A DNA stretch of 64,000 nucleotides from Streptomyces kanamyceticus. GTDB taxonomy: Bacteria > Actinomycetota > Actinomycetes > Streptomycetales > Streptomycetaceae. Numbering within the stretch: the stretch's first letter is position 1; every line of letters starts with the position of its first letter. Below, piece after piece: positions 41,383 through 51,327 of this stretch. The translations under genes were made by a program, and so were the position numbers. The notes under the pieces were generated by a model, which saw nothing but the letters and a program-made list of their open reading frames with translations, made no database searches and was not told the origin of the DNA. The stretch covers positions 4,402,001 through 4,466,000 of the forward strand of contig NZ_CP023699.1 in NCBI RefSeq assembly GCF_008704495.1, written 5' to 3'.

Positions 41383-43152
41383 CTACGCGCCGAGCAACTT
41401 CCGCACCCGCTCCGCGCCCACGGCGAGCAGAAGCGTAGGCAGCCGAGGCCCGGTCTCCCGAGTGACGAGCAGCCGGTAGAGCAGCGCGAAGAACGACCGC
41501 TGCGCGACCTTGATCTCCGGCGGCAGCTCCTTCGCCGTAGCGTCCGGGGAGAACCCGGCCCGCACCTTCGGCACGCCGTACACCAGATGGGTCAGACCAT
41601 CCAGGGACCAGTGCGAGTCGAGCCCCTCAAGAAGCAGCCGAAGCGACTTACGCCCCTCCTCATCCAAAGACGAAAGCAGCTCCACGTCCGGCTCGCCCCG
41701 CACGATGGTCCGCGCGTCGGCAGGCACCTGCGTGGTGATCCAGTTCTCCGCACGGTCCAGCCGCGGCCGCACCTCGTCGAGCGACCCGATCGGCGCCGAC
41801 GGGTCGAGATCGCGCAGGATCCGCAGGGTCTGGTCCTCCGCCCCGGCGGTGACGTCGGCGACGGACGCCAGCGTCCGGTACGGCAGCGGCCGCGGCGTAC
41901 GCGGCAGCTCACCCGCGGCGGTCCGCACGGCCCGCGAGTGCGCGGCCGCGTCGGCGGGCAGCACGGAGCCGTCCGCGACCTTGGACTCCAGCTTGTCCCA
42001 CTCGTCGTAGAGCCGCTGGATCTCCTGGTCGAAGGCGATCTTGAACGACTGATTGGGCTTGCGCCGCGCGTACAGCCAACGCAGCAGCGGCGCCTCCATG
42101 ATCTTCAGCGCGTCGCCGGGGGTCGGCACGCCGCCCTTGCTGGACGACATCTTCGCCATGCCGCTGATGCCCACGAAGGCGTACATGGGCCCGATCGGCT
42201 GTACGCCGTCGAAGATCTGCCGGACGATCTGCCCGCCGACGACGAAGGAGGACCCCGGGGACGAGTGGTCGACACCGCTCGGCTCGAAGATCACGCCCTC
42301 GTACGCCCAGCGCATCGGCCAGTCGACCTTCCAGACCAGCTTGCCGCGGTTGAACTCGCTCAGCCGGACGGTCTCGCCGAAGCCGCAGCCCTCGGCCGTG
42401 CAGGTGTAGACGAGCTCGGTGGTCTCGTCGTCGTACGACACGACGGCGGTCAGGTCCTTCTCGCACCGCCCGCAGTAGGGCTTGTACGGGAAGTACCCGC
42501 TGGTGCCGCCGCTGCCGTCGTCCTCGCCCGCGGCGCCCGACCCCTCGGCGGCTTCGAGCTCGGCCTCGTCGACGGGCTTCTGCGACTGCTTGCCGCCCTT
42601 ACCGCCCTTCGACGGGTCCTTCTTGGTGCGGTACTGGTCGAGGATCCCGTCGATGTCACCCCGGTGCTTCATCGCGTGCAGGACCTGCTCGCGGTAGACA
42701 CCGGAGGTGTACTGCGCGGTCTGGCTGATCCCGTCGTACGCCACGCCGAGCTCGTCGAGCGCCTCGGTCATGGCGGCCTTGAAGTGCTCGGCCCAGTTCG
42801 CGTACGCGGAGCCCGCCGGGGCCGGGACCGAGGTCAGCGGCTTGCCGATGTGCTCGGCCCAGGACTCGTCGACGCCGGGGACACCGGCCGGGACCTTGCG
42901 GTAGCGGTCGTAGTCGTCCCAGGAGATCAGGTGCCTGACCTCAAGGCCGCGACGGCGGATCTCGTCGGCGACCAGGTGTGGGGTCATGACCTCGCGCAGG
43001 TTGCCCAGGTGGATCGGCCCGGACGGGGAGAGTCCGGAGGCGACGACCACAGGTTTGCCCGGGGCACGACGCTCCGACTCGGCGATGACCTCGTCCGCGT
43101 AGCGGGCGACCCAGTCGGTGGTATCAGTGCTCTGAGCTGCCACGATCGGCAC
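41383..43152 (-). CDS. lysS: Lysyl-tRNA synthetase, class I
   Basis: A 589-residue class I LysRS, the type found in many archaea and some actinobacteria, unlike the common class II enzyme. The HIGH equivalent is [11 protein letters not shown], and the KMSKS equivalent is [16 protein letters not shown] zinc-ribbon-like Cys pair occurs in [11 protein letters not shown], with a second pair in [11 protein letters not shown] low-complexity insert ([10 protein letters not shown]...[11 protein letters not shown], about residues 185-225) precedes the zinc region. It is divergent from argS, an arrangement typical of Streptomyces. Whether a class II LysRS also exists cannot be seen. Confidence 0.93.
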   Translation of the reverse strand: MPIVAAQSTDTTDWVARYADEVIAESERRAPGKPVVVASGLSPSGPIHLGNLREVMTPHLVADEIRRRGLEVRHLISWDDYDRYRKVPAGVPGVDESWAEHIGKPLTSVPAPAGSAYANWAEHFKAAMTEALDELGVAYDGISQTAQYTSGVYREQVLHAMKHRGDIDGILDQYRTKKDPSKGGKGGKQSQKPVDEAELEAAEGSGAAGEDDGSGGTSGYFPYKPYCGRCEKDLTAVVSYDDETTELVYTCTAEGCGFGETVRLSEFNRGKLVWKVDWPMRWAYEGVIFEPSGVDHSSPGSSFVVGGQIVRQIFDGVQPIGPMYAFVGISGMAKMSSSKGGVPTPGDALKIMEAPLLRWLYARRKPNQSFKIAFDQEIQRLYDEWDKLESKVADGSVLPADAAAHSRAVRTAAGELPRTPRPLPYRTLASVADVTAGAEDQTLRILRDLDPSAPIGSLDEVRPRLDRAENWITTQVPADARTIVRGEPDVELLSSLDEEGRKSLRLLLEGLDSHWSLDGLTHLVYGVPKVRAGFSPDATAKELPPEIKVAQRSFFALLYRLLVTRETGPRLPTLLLAVGAERVRKLLGA

Positions 43153-43299
43153 GTCCTCTTGTTTCCTCGGGATTCTCGGAAGCTGGCGTCAGCCATTGTC
43201 CCAGACGGAAGGAGCCGGTCCGGGGTTGCTCTTGTCCAGGAGAAACGGCGTCCACGCTCATGGGACACTTGACGCTCACCCTGACGCACCTCATTTTTT

Positions 43300-43332
43300 C
43301 GAGAACTCGAGAACTCGAGAACTTACGAGAAC
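43300..43332. repeat. Tandem 8-bp repeats in the argS leader
   Basis: CGAGAACT occurs three times in succession (43300, 43308, 43316), then CGAGAAC again at 43326. The block starts after a T-run and ends 8 bp before the argS ATG (43341). It contains overlapping CTCGAG palindromes and could fold or bind a factor, or be slippage. Confidence 0.7.
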
Positions 43333-43340
43333 GGAAGCTC

Positions 43341-45107
43341 ATGGCCCCGGTCACGTCCCTCACCGCCTCCGTCCACCAGCGCCTCGCGGACGCCCTCTCG
43401 GCTGCCCTGCCGGAGACCGGCGCCGACGCGGACCCGCTGCTGCGACGGAGCGACCGAGCGGACTTCCAGGCCAACGGCATCCTGGCCCTCGCGAAGAAGG
43501 CCAAGGCGAACCCGCGCGAGCTCGCGACCCAGGTCGTCGAGAAGATCACCAACGGCGATCTCCTCGCCGACGTCGAGGTGTCCGGCCCCGGCTTCCTGAA
43601 CGTGACGGTCACCGACAAGGCGATCACCGAGACCCTCGCCGCGCGCGCCGCCGACGGCGACCGGCTCGGCGTCCCGCTGAACCCCGCCGCGGGCACGACG
43701 GTCATCGACTACGCCCAGCCGAACGTGGCGAAGGAGATGCACGTCGGCCACCTCCGCTCGGCGGTCATCGGCGACGCCCTGCGCGGCATGCTGGACTTCA
43801 CCGGCGAGAAGACGATCGGCCGCCACCACATCGGCGACTGGGGCACCCAGTTCGGCATGCTCATCCAGTACCTGATCGAGAACCCGGACACCCTGGCCCC
43901 CGCCGAGGACGTCGACGGCGAGCAGGCCATGTCGAACCTGAACAAGGTCTACAAGGCGTCGCGCGCCGTCTTCGACTCCGACGAGGCGTTCAAGGAGCGG
44001 GCCCGCAAGCGGGTCGTCGCCCTGCAGTCCGGCGACAAGGAGACCCTGGACCTCTGGCAGCGGTTCGTGGACGAGTCGAAGGTCTACTTCTACTCGGTCT
44101 TCGAGAAGCTGGACATGGAGGTCCGGGACGACGAGATCGTCGGCGAGTCCGCGTACAACGACCTGATGCCGGAGACGGCCCGCCTCCTTGAGGAGTCGGG
44201 CGTGGCCGTCCGCTCCGAGGGCGCCCTCGTCGTCTTCTTCGACGAGATCCGCGGCAAGGACGACCAGCCGGTCCCGCTGATCGTGCAGAAGGCCGACGGC
44301 GGCTTCGGTTACGCGGCGTCCGACCTCTCCGCGATCCGCGACCGCGTCCTGGACCTGAACGCCACGACGCTCCTCTACGTGGTGGACGTGCGCCAGTCCC
44401 TCCACTTCAAGATGGTCTTCGAGGCGGCCCGCCGGATGGGCTGGCTGAACGACGACGTCACCGCGCACAACATGGGCTACGGCACGGTGCTCGGCGCCGA
44501 CGGCAAGCCCTTCAAGACGCGCGCGGGCGAGACGGTACGCCTGGAGGACCTCCTCGACGAGGCGGTGGAGCGGGCGACGGCGGTGGTCCGCGAGAAGGCC
44601 GAGAAGATCGGCCTGACCGAGGCCGAGATCATCGAGAACGGCCGCTACGTGGGCATCGGCGCGGTCAAGTACGCGGACCTCTCCACCTCGGCGAACCGCG
44701 ACTACAAGTTCGACCTGGACCAGATGGTCTCGCTCAACGGCGACACGTCGGTCTACCTCCAGTACGCCTACGCCCGCATCAAGTCGATCCTGCGCAAGGC
44801 GGACGCGGCGTCCCCCGCCGCCCACCCGGAACTCGAACTCGCCCCCGCGGAGCGGGCGCTGGGCCTCCACCTGGACGCCTTCGGCGAACAGCTCACGGAC
44901 GCGACGGCGGAGTACGCCCCCCACAAACTGGCGGCGTACCTCTACCAACTGGCCTCGCTCTACACGACGTTCTACGACCAGTGCCCGGTCCTCAAGGCAG
45001 ACACCCCGTCCCAGACGGAGAACCGCCTCTTCCTCTGCGACCTCACGGCCCGCACCCTGACCAAGGGAATGTCCCTCCTGGGCATCAGGACCCCCGAGCG
45101 CCTGTAA
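43341..45107 (+). CDS. argS: Arginyl-tRNA synthetase
   Basis: A 588-residue class I ArgRS. The N-terminal additional domain (Add1) reads [21 protein letters not shown]. The HIGH motif is [24 protein letters not shown]. As in most ArgRS proteins the KMSKS is degenerate, here [19 protein letters not shown]. The C-terminal anticodon-binding domain has [14 protein letters not shown] and ends [14 protein letters not shown] at 43341 is chosen because the upstream part of the frame is the 8-bp repeat. It is followed by an efficient-looking intrinsic terminator. Confidence 0.95.
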   Translation: MAPVTSLTASVHQRLADALSAALPETGADADPLLRRSDRADFQANGILALAKKAKANPRELATQVVEKITNGDLLADVEVSGPGFLNVTVTDKAITETLAARAADGDRLGVPLNPAAGTTVIDYAQPNVAKEMHVGHLRSAVIGDALRGMLDFTGEKTIGRHHIGDWGTQFGMLIQYLIENPDTLAPAEDVDGEQAMSNLNKVYKASRAVFDSDEAFKERARKRVVALQSGDKETLDLWQRFVDESKVYFYSVFEKLDMEVRDDEIVGESAYNDLMPETARLLEESGVAVRSEGALVVFFDEIRGKDDQPVPLIVQKADGGFGYAASDLSAIRDRVLDLNATTLLYVVDVRQSLHFKMVFEAARRMGWLNDDVTAHNMGYGTVLGADGKPFKTRAGETVRLEDLLDEAVERATAVVREKAEKIGLTEAEIIENGRYVGIGAVKYADLSTSANRDYKFDLDQMVSLNGDTSVYLQYAYARIKSILRKADAASPAAHPELELAPAERALGLHLDAFGEQLTDATAEYAPHKLAAYLYQLASLYTTFYDQCPVLKADTPSQTENRLFLCDLTARTLTKGMSLLGIRTPERL

Positions 45108-45123
45108 CCCGCCCCTTGCCCCG

Positions 45124-45159
45124 CCCGCGCCCCCTCCCGAGGGGGCGCGGGTGTTTTTT
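45124..45159 (+). terminator. Rho-independent terminator after argS
   Basis: A 12-bp stem (45124-45135 with 45140-45151, CCCGCGCCCCCT and its complement) closes a 4-nt loop and is followed by TGT and six T residues at 45154-45159. It starts 17 bp after the argS stop, and its position and U-tract are textbook. Confidence 0.9.
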
Positions 45160-45161
45160 AG

Positions 45162-45189
45162 GGGGCGCGGGGAACTGCGCAGTCTTTAA
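45162..45189. repeat. Single 28-bp GC-rich repeat unit after argS
   Basis: One copy of GGGGCGCGGGGAACTGCGC followed by AGTCTTTAA, the unit forming the arrays at 40801 and 46599. It begins directly after the argS terminator. The rest of the 258-bp gap up to 45365 shows no gene and must hold the promoter of the next gene. Confidence 0.85.
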
Positions 45190-45365
45190 GCCGCGGATGC
45201 CGCGATCGGTGCATACATGGCCGGAATTCGCCCAGATCACTTTTCCCCCCGACCGCCGGTTTACGGCCAAAGGTGCGCGAATTCGCTCGTACCGCACACG
45301 CCGCCGATTACGTTCGGTGAGCCGTCGGGCACTCTCGGCGGATCACCCACCGTACGGAGGAACGC

Positions 45366-46574
45366 ATGTCGGCACCTGTGGCCAATTTCTGGGGCGACCT
45401 CGACCCGAACAACCGCGTCGAATTCCCCGAAGCGAAGCGCCCTGACGAGACCTGGGAGCTCAGGGACGGCGGCACCGCGTGGGTCTACCGCGCCCCCGGC
45501 CACGACAACATCCGGCGGCCCGTGATCCTCTCCGACGGGTTCTCCAGCCTGCCCAGCTCGTACAACGAGCTCTACTACGGCCTGGAGGGCGCGGGCTCCC
45601 CGGACTACAAGTTCATCTCCGCCCTGCACGAGCGCGGCTACGACCTGGTGCTCCTCGGCTACCAGGACCGCACGAAGTCGATCATCGACAACGCCAAGGT
45701 CGCCACCGAGTGCATCCACAACGCGATCGCCCGCCAGGAGGGCGACGCCCTCCTCACCGTCGGCGGCTTCAGCATGGGCGGGCTCATCACCCGCTACGCA
45801 CTGGCCGACATGGAACGCAAGCGGATGAACCACAACACCGCCGTGTACCTCTCCTACGACACCCCGCACCGCGGCGCCTGGCTGCCCATCGGCATCGAGA
45901 AGCTCGTCCCCTACCTGCTCGGCGACTCGCGCATGCTGAGCCTGGTGAGCAGCCCGGCCGCGAAGCAGATGCTGCGCTGGCACACCAGCAAGGTCGAGGG
46001 CGAACCGGCCATGCACGACGACCGCAAGACCTTCCTCCAAGCGCTGGAGAAGCTCGGCAACTGGCCCATGATCCCCCGCCTCATCGGCGTCGCGAACGGC
46101 GACGGCAAGGGCGTCGGCAACGGCATCAAGGCCGGTGAGGCCGCCCTGACCGCCGAGGGTGACCTCAAGGGAACCAAGCTCTACACCCAGCCCGGGGGCA
46201 AGGGCGCCCTGGTCGCGGAGCTGGCGAAGACGGGCGCGGACCCGGTCACCGTCCGCACCGACACCATCCCCGAACTGGACGGCGCCCCCGGCGGCACCCT
46301 CGGCAACTTCAGCCTGGTGGCGGGCCTCCTCCAGCAGCTCGGCGCACCCGCGACCGCGCACCACCCGGCCACCTGCTTCGTGCCCTCGGGCAGCGCGGTC
46401 GACCTCCTGGACTTCGACCTGGCGACCCCGGAGGCCGACCCCTTCGCCGACCTCCGCAAGGTGTCGGAGGAGAACAGCGGCCTGCACTCCTACCTGCTCT
46501 CGGAGACGAGCACCCCGCACACGTCGATGACGCGGCAACTGGGCGAGTGGATCGTGAACCAGCTGGCCAACTAG
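45366..46574 (+). CDS. Alpha/beta hydrolase, lipase/esterase-like
   Basis: A 402-residue hydrolase without a signal peptide. The nucleophile elbow is LTVGGFSMGGLITRYALADM (G-F-S-M-G), preceded by RRPVILSDGFSSLPSSYNELYYGL, in which GFSS-type residues may form the oxyanion hole. Later segments include YLSYDTPHRGAWLPIG, a 'DTPH.G' motif seen in DUF676/PGAP1-like lipases. A C-terminal His in SGLHSYLLSETSTPHTSM may complete the triad. Substrate is unknown. GGAGG just before the ATG supports the start. Confidence 0.8.
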   Translation: MSAPVANFWGDLDPNNRVEFPEAKRPDETWELRDGGTAWVYRAPGHDNIRRPVILSDGFSSLPSSYNELYYGLEGAGSPDYKFISALHERGYDLVLLGYQDRTKSIIDNAKVATECIHNAIARQEGDALLTVGGFSMGGLITRYALADMERKRMNHNTAVYLSYDTPHRGAWLPIGIEKLVPYLLGDSRMLSLVSSPAAKQMLRWHTSKVEGEPAMHDDRKTFLQALEKLGNWPMIPRLIGVANGDGKGVGNGIKAGEAALTAEGDLKGTKLYTQPGGKGALVAELAKTGADPVTVRTDTIPELDGAPGGTLGNFSLVAGLLQQLGAPATAHHPATCFVPSGSAVDLLDFDLATPEADPFADLRKVSEENSGLHSYLLSETSTPHTSMTRQLGEWIVNQLAN

Positions 46575-46598
46575 GGCTTCCCCGAGGGGAAACTTGTG

Positions 46599-46749
46599 GG
46601 GGTGCGGGGAACGGCGCAGGCAGTTAGGGGCGCGGGGAACTGCGCAATCTTGAAGCCGCACCTTCAGACGGCGGAAGGGAACCGGGGGGTCTAGGGGCGC
46701 GGGGAACGGCGCAATCTTTTAGGGGCGCGGGGAACTGCGCAATCGTTAA
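46599..46749. repeat. Second array of 28-bp GC-rich units sharing the 39-bp spacer
   Basis: Four units lie at 46599, 46627, 46694 and 46722. A 39-bp spacer (46655-46693) between the second and third is nearly identical to that of the first array (40939-40977). The sequence after the last unit (CCCCGCCCCCACCCACCCGC) also matches the first array's flank. The last unit overlaps the stop codon of the convergent aminotransferase gene (46746-46748), so the element supplies that TAA. Confidence 0.9.
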
Positions 46750-47954
46750 GCCCCGCCCCCACCCACCCGCAACCCCTCCCCAAGCCTCCGCAGCCCCTCC
46801 CCGATCTCATCGGGAGTCTGCGTCACAAAGCAAAGCCGCAGGGTAGCCACATCCACCGCCCCTGCGAAGAACGGCGCCCCAGGCACATACGCCACGTCAT
46901 GCGCGATGACACCCGGCAACAACGCCCCCGCGTCGTACCCGTCAGGCAACGTCGCCCAGACGAACATCCCACCCTCAGGCCGAATCCAGCTCGCCCCCGA
47001 GGGCAACGCCTCCCCGAGCCCCGCAAGCATCGCGTCCCGCCGCTCCCGATAGACCCCCGCAACCCGAGCAACATGCGCATCAAGATCACAGTCCGCCAAG
47101 TACCGAGCCGCAGCAAGCTGATTGACCGTAGGCGTATGCAGATCCGCCGCCTGCTTGGCGACAACACAAGCCCGCACCACCGCCGCAGGCCCCCGCAACC
47201 ACCCCAGCCGCAACCCCGGCGCCATCACCTTGGAAAGGCTCCCGAGTAGCACCGTCCGGTCCTCGGCCCCGGCGTACGTCGCAACCCAAGGCACCCGCTC
47301 GCCCTCGAACCGCAGCTCCCCGTAAGGATCGTCCTCGACGATCCACAGCCCGCGCCGCCCGGCAACGCGAGCAACCGCCGCACGCCGCTCCGCAGGCAAC
47401 GTACGCCCCGTCGGGTTCTGAAAAGTGGGAACGGTGTAGAGCAGCTTCGGCCGGTGCAGCGCGACCAGTTCATCGAGAGCGTCCGGGTCGATGCCCGCCT
47501 CGTCGCAGGGCACGGGCACCACACGCGCGCCCGCGAACGCGAAGGCCTGCAGAGCGGCGAGGTAACACGGATTCTCGACGAGGACGGTGTCACCGGGCTC
47601 GATCAGAGCCGTGGCGAGCAGCGAAAGCCCTTGCTGGGACCCGGTGGTGACGACCAGGTCATCAGCCACAGTCGGCAGCCCCCGCACAGCGAACCGCCCC
47701 GCGAGCGCCGCACGCAGCGTGGGCTCGCCCTCGGTCGTCGAGTACTGCAGCGCCCGCTCAGGCACCTCGGCGAGAACCGCGCGAAAAGCGGCCGCGATGC
47801 CGTCGGCGTCGAAGAGTTCGGGCGCGGGCAGGCCGCCCGCGAAGTTGATGACCTCGGGCCGCGCGGTGACCGCGAGGATGGCGCGTACGGGCGAGCCACC
47901 GACGTCACGGGCGCGGGCTGCCAACTCGGGTACGGGTGCGTCGGTGACGGACAT
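46746..47954 (-). CDS. PLP-dependent aminotransferase, LysN/MocR-like fold type I
   Basis: A 402-residue class I/II aminotransferase. It starts SPVRAILAVTARPEVINFAGGLPAPELFD, then QYSTTEGEPTLRAALAGRFA, and has VTTGSQQGLSLLATALIEPGDTVLVENPCY. The PLP lysine is in TVLLGSLSKVMAPGLRLGWLRGP, and the Asp is in LWIVEDDPYGELRFEG. These match the 2-aminoadipate/aromatic aminotransferase group that also forms the C-terminal half of MocR regulators, but no DNA-binding domain is attached. The substrate is not assigned. The stop codon is embedded in a repeat unit. Confidence 0.88.
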   Translation of the reverse strand: MSVTDAPVPELAARARDVGGSPVRAILAVTARPEVINFAGGLPAPELFDADGIAAAFRAVLAEVPERALQYSTTEGEPTLRAALAGRFAVRGLPTVADDLVVTTGSQQGLSLLATALIEPGDTVLVENPCYLAALQAFAFAGARVVPVPCDEAGIDPDALDELVALHRPKLLYTVPTFQNPTGRTLPAERRAAVARVAGRRGLWIVEDDPYGELRFEGERVPWVATYAGAEDRTVLLGSLSKVMAPGLRLGWLRGPAAVVRACVVAKQAADLHTPTVNQLAAARYLADCDLDAHVARVAGVYRERRDAMLAGLGEALPSGASWIRPEGGMFVWATLPDGYDAGALLPGVIAHDVAYVPGAPFFAGAVDVATLRLCFVTQTPDEIGEGLRRLGEGLRVGGGGA

Positions 47955-47978
47955 CAGCGGGGCTCCTTCGCTCTCCCG

Positions 47979-49523
47979 CTACGCAGGCGGGTCTGGCACG
48001 TTGTCGTCGTCGCGGTTCGTCCGCGTCCACTTCTTGCTGTTGAGCGAGAAGGCGTACACGGGACGGCTCTTGTCACCGCTCGTGGCGAACGGCTTGCCTT
48101 CGTCGTCGATGCGGATGGTCCCGCGCCGACCGCCGCTCGACCACGTCAGCTCCAAGTACCAGCGTACGTAACGGTTGTTGACGGACGCGTCGACGAAGAA
48201 CGCCTCGGGGTCGTTGGCGCTCACCTTGTAGGGGAAGGTGTCGGCCTCGTCCTCCGGCTTGAGGCCGGGCGCCGCCGAGTCCAGGTCGGTGGTGAAGGAG
48301 TGCTTGGGCACCCCGCTTCCACAGCCGACGCCGAGGTACGCCGTTTTGAAGTTGTTCCACTCCAGGGGCGCGCTCGATCCGGCGACGCGGACGTTCAGCG
48401 ACTCCAGGACGACGGTTTCCTTGCCCTTGCCCTGCACGGTGAACCGCACGGTCTGGTCCCGGGCGGCGACGGCGCCGTTCGCGGACACCCAGGCGGGGGT
48501 GTCCTGTTCCCCGGGTGGCGGGGAGAGCTCGGTCGGGGACTTGTTGACGAGGTAGGGACTGGGGCAGCCGCCCGGCCACTGATGGGGCTGGGTGGAGATG
48601 CTCACCGGCACACCACCCTGGCCGGCACCGGCACCGCCCTTGCCGCCGTCCCCGCTACTCGGGGCGCCGCCGTTCTTGTCCTCGCCCGCCTTGCCCTCGC
48701 TCTTCGGGTCCTCGGAGCCCGTCGCGCCCTTGCCCGCCTTGTCCTTGTCCTTGTCGGACGCCTTTCCCGACGGCTCCTTCGAGGGCGAGACGGACTGGGC
48801 GCCGGAAGGACCCTGTCCCCACTCCCCGTCCTGCTCGGTCGGGGAGTTGACGGACGCGCGGTCGCGCTTGCCGCCGTCGGACGCGGCCTGCACGGCGACG
48901 GCGGTGGCGCCGAGCGCGAAGACGACACCGGCGGCGACGAGGACGCGCGACCTGGGCAGCCGCTTCCACGTGCGCGTGCCTGCCGTGGCGGGCGCCCGGC
49001 CGATAACGATGTCGGGAGAGTCGTCGGGGTCGTCGGGATGCGAGTCCGGACCTACGGATCCGGAGCCGCCCGAGCCACCCGAGCCACCGGAGCCCGAACC
49101 GCCAGCACCAGAGCCATCAGCTCCGGCACCACCAGCACTGGCACCAGCACTGGCACTGGCACCAGAGCCCCCACCCGAGCCATCAGCCCCTGAGCCCGCA
49201 GCGGCCGCACCCGCAGCGTCGGACCCAGCCGCACCGGCCCCAGCCGTACCGGCCATCCCCTCCCTGCGATCACCTCTCGACGCATCGGCCAGGATCCACC
49301 GCCGATGGACCTCGACCATCTCCTCGCGCGAGGCCCCGCACACCCGGGCGAGCCGCTCCAGCGGAGCGAACTCCGTGGGCACGGCCGTCCCCTTCACATA
49401 CCGGTGCAGCGTCGACGTCGACACATGCAACCGCTTGGCCAAGGTCCCGTAGCTGAGCCCCGACCGCTCCTTCAGCTCCCGCAGCAACTCCGCGAGATCG
49501 CCCGCCCCCACGCTCTCTCCCAT
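47979..49523 (-). CDS. Membrane-anchored XRE-family regulator with extracytoplasmic domain
   Basis: A 514-residue protein. The N-terminal Cro/C1-type helix-turn-helix (about 8-75) reads DLAELLRELKERSGLSYGTLAKRLHVSTSTLHRYVKG. An Ala/Gly/Ser-rich linker leads to a membrane helix (RVLVAAGVVFALGATAVAVQAA, about 205). After it come a low-complexity Ser/Gly/Lys region and a C-terminal extracellular domain of about 190 residues (GGCPSPYLVNKSPTELSPPPG and following). The layout suggests a one-component sensor whose outer domain detects a signal (inference). ATG at 49523 is preferred; GTG at 49511 is possible. Confidence 0.8.
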   Translation of the reverse strand: MGESVGAGDLAELLRELKERSGLSYGTLAKRLHVSTSTLHRYVKGTAVPTEFAPLERLARVCGASREEMVEVHRRWILADASRGDRREGMAGTAGAGAAGSDAAGAAAAGSGADGSGGGSGASASAGASAGGAGADGSGAGGSGSGGSGGSGGSGSVGPDSHPDDPDDSPDIVIGRAPATAGTRTWKRLPRSRVLVAAGVVFALGATAVAVQAASDGGKRDRASVNSPTEQDGEWGQGPSGAQSVSPSKEPSGKASDKDKDKAGKGATGSEDPKSEGKAGEDKNGGAPSSGDGGKGGAGAGQGGVPVSISTQPHQWPGGCPSPYLVNKSPTELSPPPGEQDTPAWVSANGAVAARDQTVRFTVQGKGKETVVLESLNVRVAGSSAPLEWNNFKTAYLGVGCGSGVPKHSFTTDLDSAAPGLKPEDEADTFPYKVSANDPEAFFVDASVNNRYVRWYLELTWSSGGRRGTIRIDDEGKPFATSGDKSRPVYAFSLNSKKWTRTNRDDDNVPDPPA

Positions 49524-49717
49524 CCCGTTCGGCCGTTCCAAGGAACGGAGTTTTCGCAGCTCACAGCCGTGCGAACGTCCCGGTGCTGCCAACCCCCCGT
49601 GTCACGCTGGCCGCTGGGACAAAGCACCGCACAAGCTGTGAGCCATACAAGCACGCCGCATCCGGGCCCTTCCCGGCGCGGCTCGCGTCTCCCGCATCAC
49701 ATGGAAAGAGACCAGCC

Positions 49718-50251
49718 ATGCGACTCTCCACCAAGGCCACCGCAGCTGCCGCCGCCATCGCCGCCACTCTCTCCCTCGCCGCGATCGGCACCGCGTCGAC
49801 CGCGTCCGCCGCGCCCTCCGCCAAGTCCGCGCCGGTCACCTGCACCGCCGCGACCACGAAGGTCACCGTCAAGCAGGTCGACCGCCCCATCAACCACCTT
49901 CTCCTGAAGGCCAAGAACACGGGCACGAAGACCTGCTACGCGTACGGCGCCCCGTTCCTCCGCTTCGACCAGGCGCAGGCCGCGACGGGGTGGCTGGAGG
50001 ACAGCAAGCCCCAGGCGGTCGTCACGCTCAAGCCGGGCGAGACCGCGTACGCGGCCATCGGCACCTCCTCGCCGGAGGGTTCGGAGGGCTACCAGGCGCA
50101 CGACCTGGGCGTCTACTTCTCCAACCGGTCGATGAACGGAAGCGTGGGCAACCCGGCCGCGGCCAAGCTGCCCGCCGGTGGCGTGTACGTGGACAGCTCG
50201 GCCTTCGTCACGTACTGGCAGACGTCGGCGGCGGACGCCCTCCAGTGGTGA
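49718..50251 (+). CDS. Secreted DUF4232-domain protein
   Basis: A 177-residue exported protein. The signal peptide is RLSTKATAAAAAIAATLSLAAIGTASTASA, with a likely AxA cleavage. The mature domain has two Cys (VTCTAA and KTCYAYG) and the DUF4232 pattern: HLLLKAKNTGTKTCYAYGAPFLRFD, then VVTLKPGETAYAAIG. The family is common in Streptomyces culture supernatants and has no known activity. GGAAAGAG before ATG 49718 supports the start. It is divergent from the XRE gene. Confidence 0.85.
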   Translation: MRLSTKATAAAAAIAATLSLAAIGTASTASAAPSAKSAPVTCTAATTKVTVKQVDRPINHLLLKAKNTGTKTCYAYGAPFLRFDQAQAATGWLEDSKPQAVVTLKPGETAYAAIGTSSPEGSEGYQAHDLGVYFSNRSMNGSVGNPAAAKLPAGGVYVDSSAFVTYWQTSAADALQW

Positions 50252-50431
50252 CGGGGCCCGCGCCTTCGGCGTCGCAACATAGGTATGGATGAGGTCCACG
50301 TCCAGGTGGGACGCCACCAAGGTGCGAGTTGGTTGCAGGTGGGACGGATTGGCGCCGGGAGCCGTGTAAGTACGAGCGGGTTTGTTGATTCACGGTGCGG
50401 CAGTAACGCTCTGTATCCATCATGGAACAGC

Positions 50432-50468
50432 GTGCGCACCCGTTACAGAAATCTGTACGGGTGCGCAC
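50432..50468. promoter_or_regulatory. 37-bp near-perfect palindrome upstream of the XRE/DUF397 pair
   Basis: The arms GTGCGCACCCGTTACAG (50432-50448) and CTGTACGGGTGCGCAC (50453-50468) pair over 16 bp with one bulged T and a 4-nt loop. Each arm holds the self-complementary GTGCGCAC. The site is 37 bp before the XRE start at 50506, the expected place for an autoregulatory operator. Confidence 0.65.
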
Positions 50469-50505
50469 GGGTGAAATGATCTCCGCATACGGGGAGTTGA
50501 GCGCC

Positions 50506-51327
50506 ATGCCACCCAGGAACCGCCGCCGGAAGAACGCCTCCGCGATGAAGATGCTTGGCGCGCAGGTCGCCGCGCTGCGCCGGGCGGCGGGCCTGACCCA
50601 GCGCGAACTCTCCAAGCGGCTCCTCGTCGACGAGGAAACAGTCGCCTCCATCGAGCAGGGCCGCCGCCCGCTGAAGGAGGATCTCGCGGCGTCGCTGGAC
50701 GAGATCCTGGACGCCAAGGGCGTGTTGACGGCCGCGGTGGAGAACATGCCGGAGGTCGACCTGTTTCCTCGGTGGGCCGAGGAGTACATGGATCTGGAGC
50801 GTGAGGCGATCGCACTGTCCTGGTACGACAACCAGGTGCTGCCGGGGCTGCTCCAGACGGAGGCGTATGCCCGCGCCGTCTTCAGCAACGACGTTCCCAC
50901 CCTCAACGAGGACGACATCGCCATGCGTGTGGCCGCGCGCATGGGCCGACAGGAGATCCTCCATCGCAAGAGTCCCCCGAGGGCCAGCTTCGTCATCTCG
51001 GAGGTGACCCTGATCGACCGGCTCGGCGGCGACGAGGTGTACTACGAGCAGTTGCGCCGCCTACGCGAATGGGCAGATCTCCCCGGTGTCGCGCTCCAGG
51101 TCATGCCGGTCGGACGTGATTTCCATGCCGGTCTCGCAGGCCCCTTCACTCTCATCGAGACCCCGGACCACCAGCGCCTTGCCTATACCGAGGCCCCACG
51201 AAGCAGCCAGATCATCGCTGACCCCGACGAGGTGGCCCACCTAGAACACAGGTATGCGATGCTGCGGTCACAGGCCCTCAACCCCCAAGAAACGAAGGAC
51301 CTGTTGAACCGTCTGCTAGGAGAGTAA
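50506..51327 (+). CDS. XRE-family regulator with DUF5753 domain (WhiJ-like)
   Basis: A 273-residue regulator. The helix-turn-helix (about 20-75) reads KMLGAQVAALRRAAGLTQRELSKRLLVDEETVASIEQGRRPLKEDL. The C-terminal DUF5753 domain contains EREAIALSWYDNQVLPGLLQTEAYARAVF and GVALQVMPVGRDFHAGLAGPFTLIE, typical of the large WhiJ-like family in Streptomyces. Members are encoded with small DUF397 proteins that modulate them, often in development or antibiotic control. ATG at 50506 has GGGGAG upstream. The stop overlaps the DUF397 start by one base. Confidence 0.9.
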   Translation: MPPRNRRRKNASAMKMLGAQVAALRRAAGLTQRELSKRLLVDEETVASIEQGRRPLKEDLAASLDEILDAKGVLTAAVENMPEVDLFPRWAEEYMDLEREAIALSWYDNQVLPGLLQTEAYARAVFSNDVPTLNEDDIAMRVAARMGRQEILHRKSPPRASFVISEVTLIDRLGGDEVYYEQLRRLREWADLPGVALQVMPVGRDFHAGLAGPFTLIETPDHQRLAYTEAPRSSQIIADPDEVAHLEHRYAMLRSQALNPQETKDLLNRLLGE

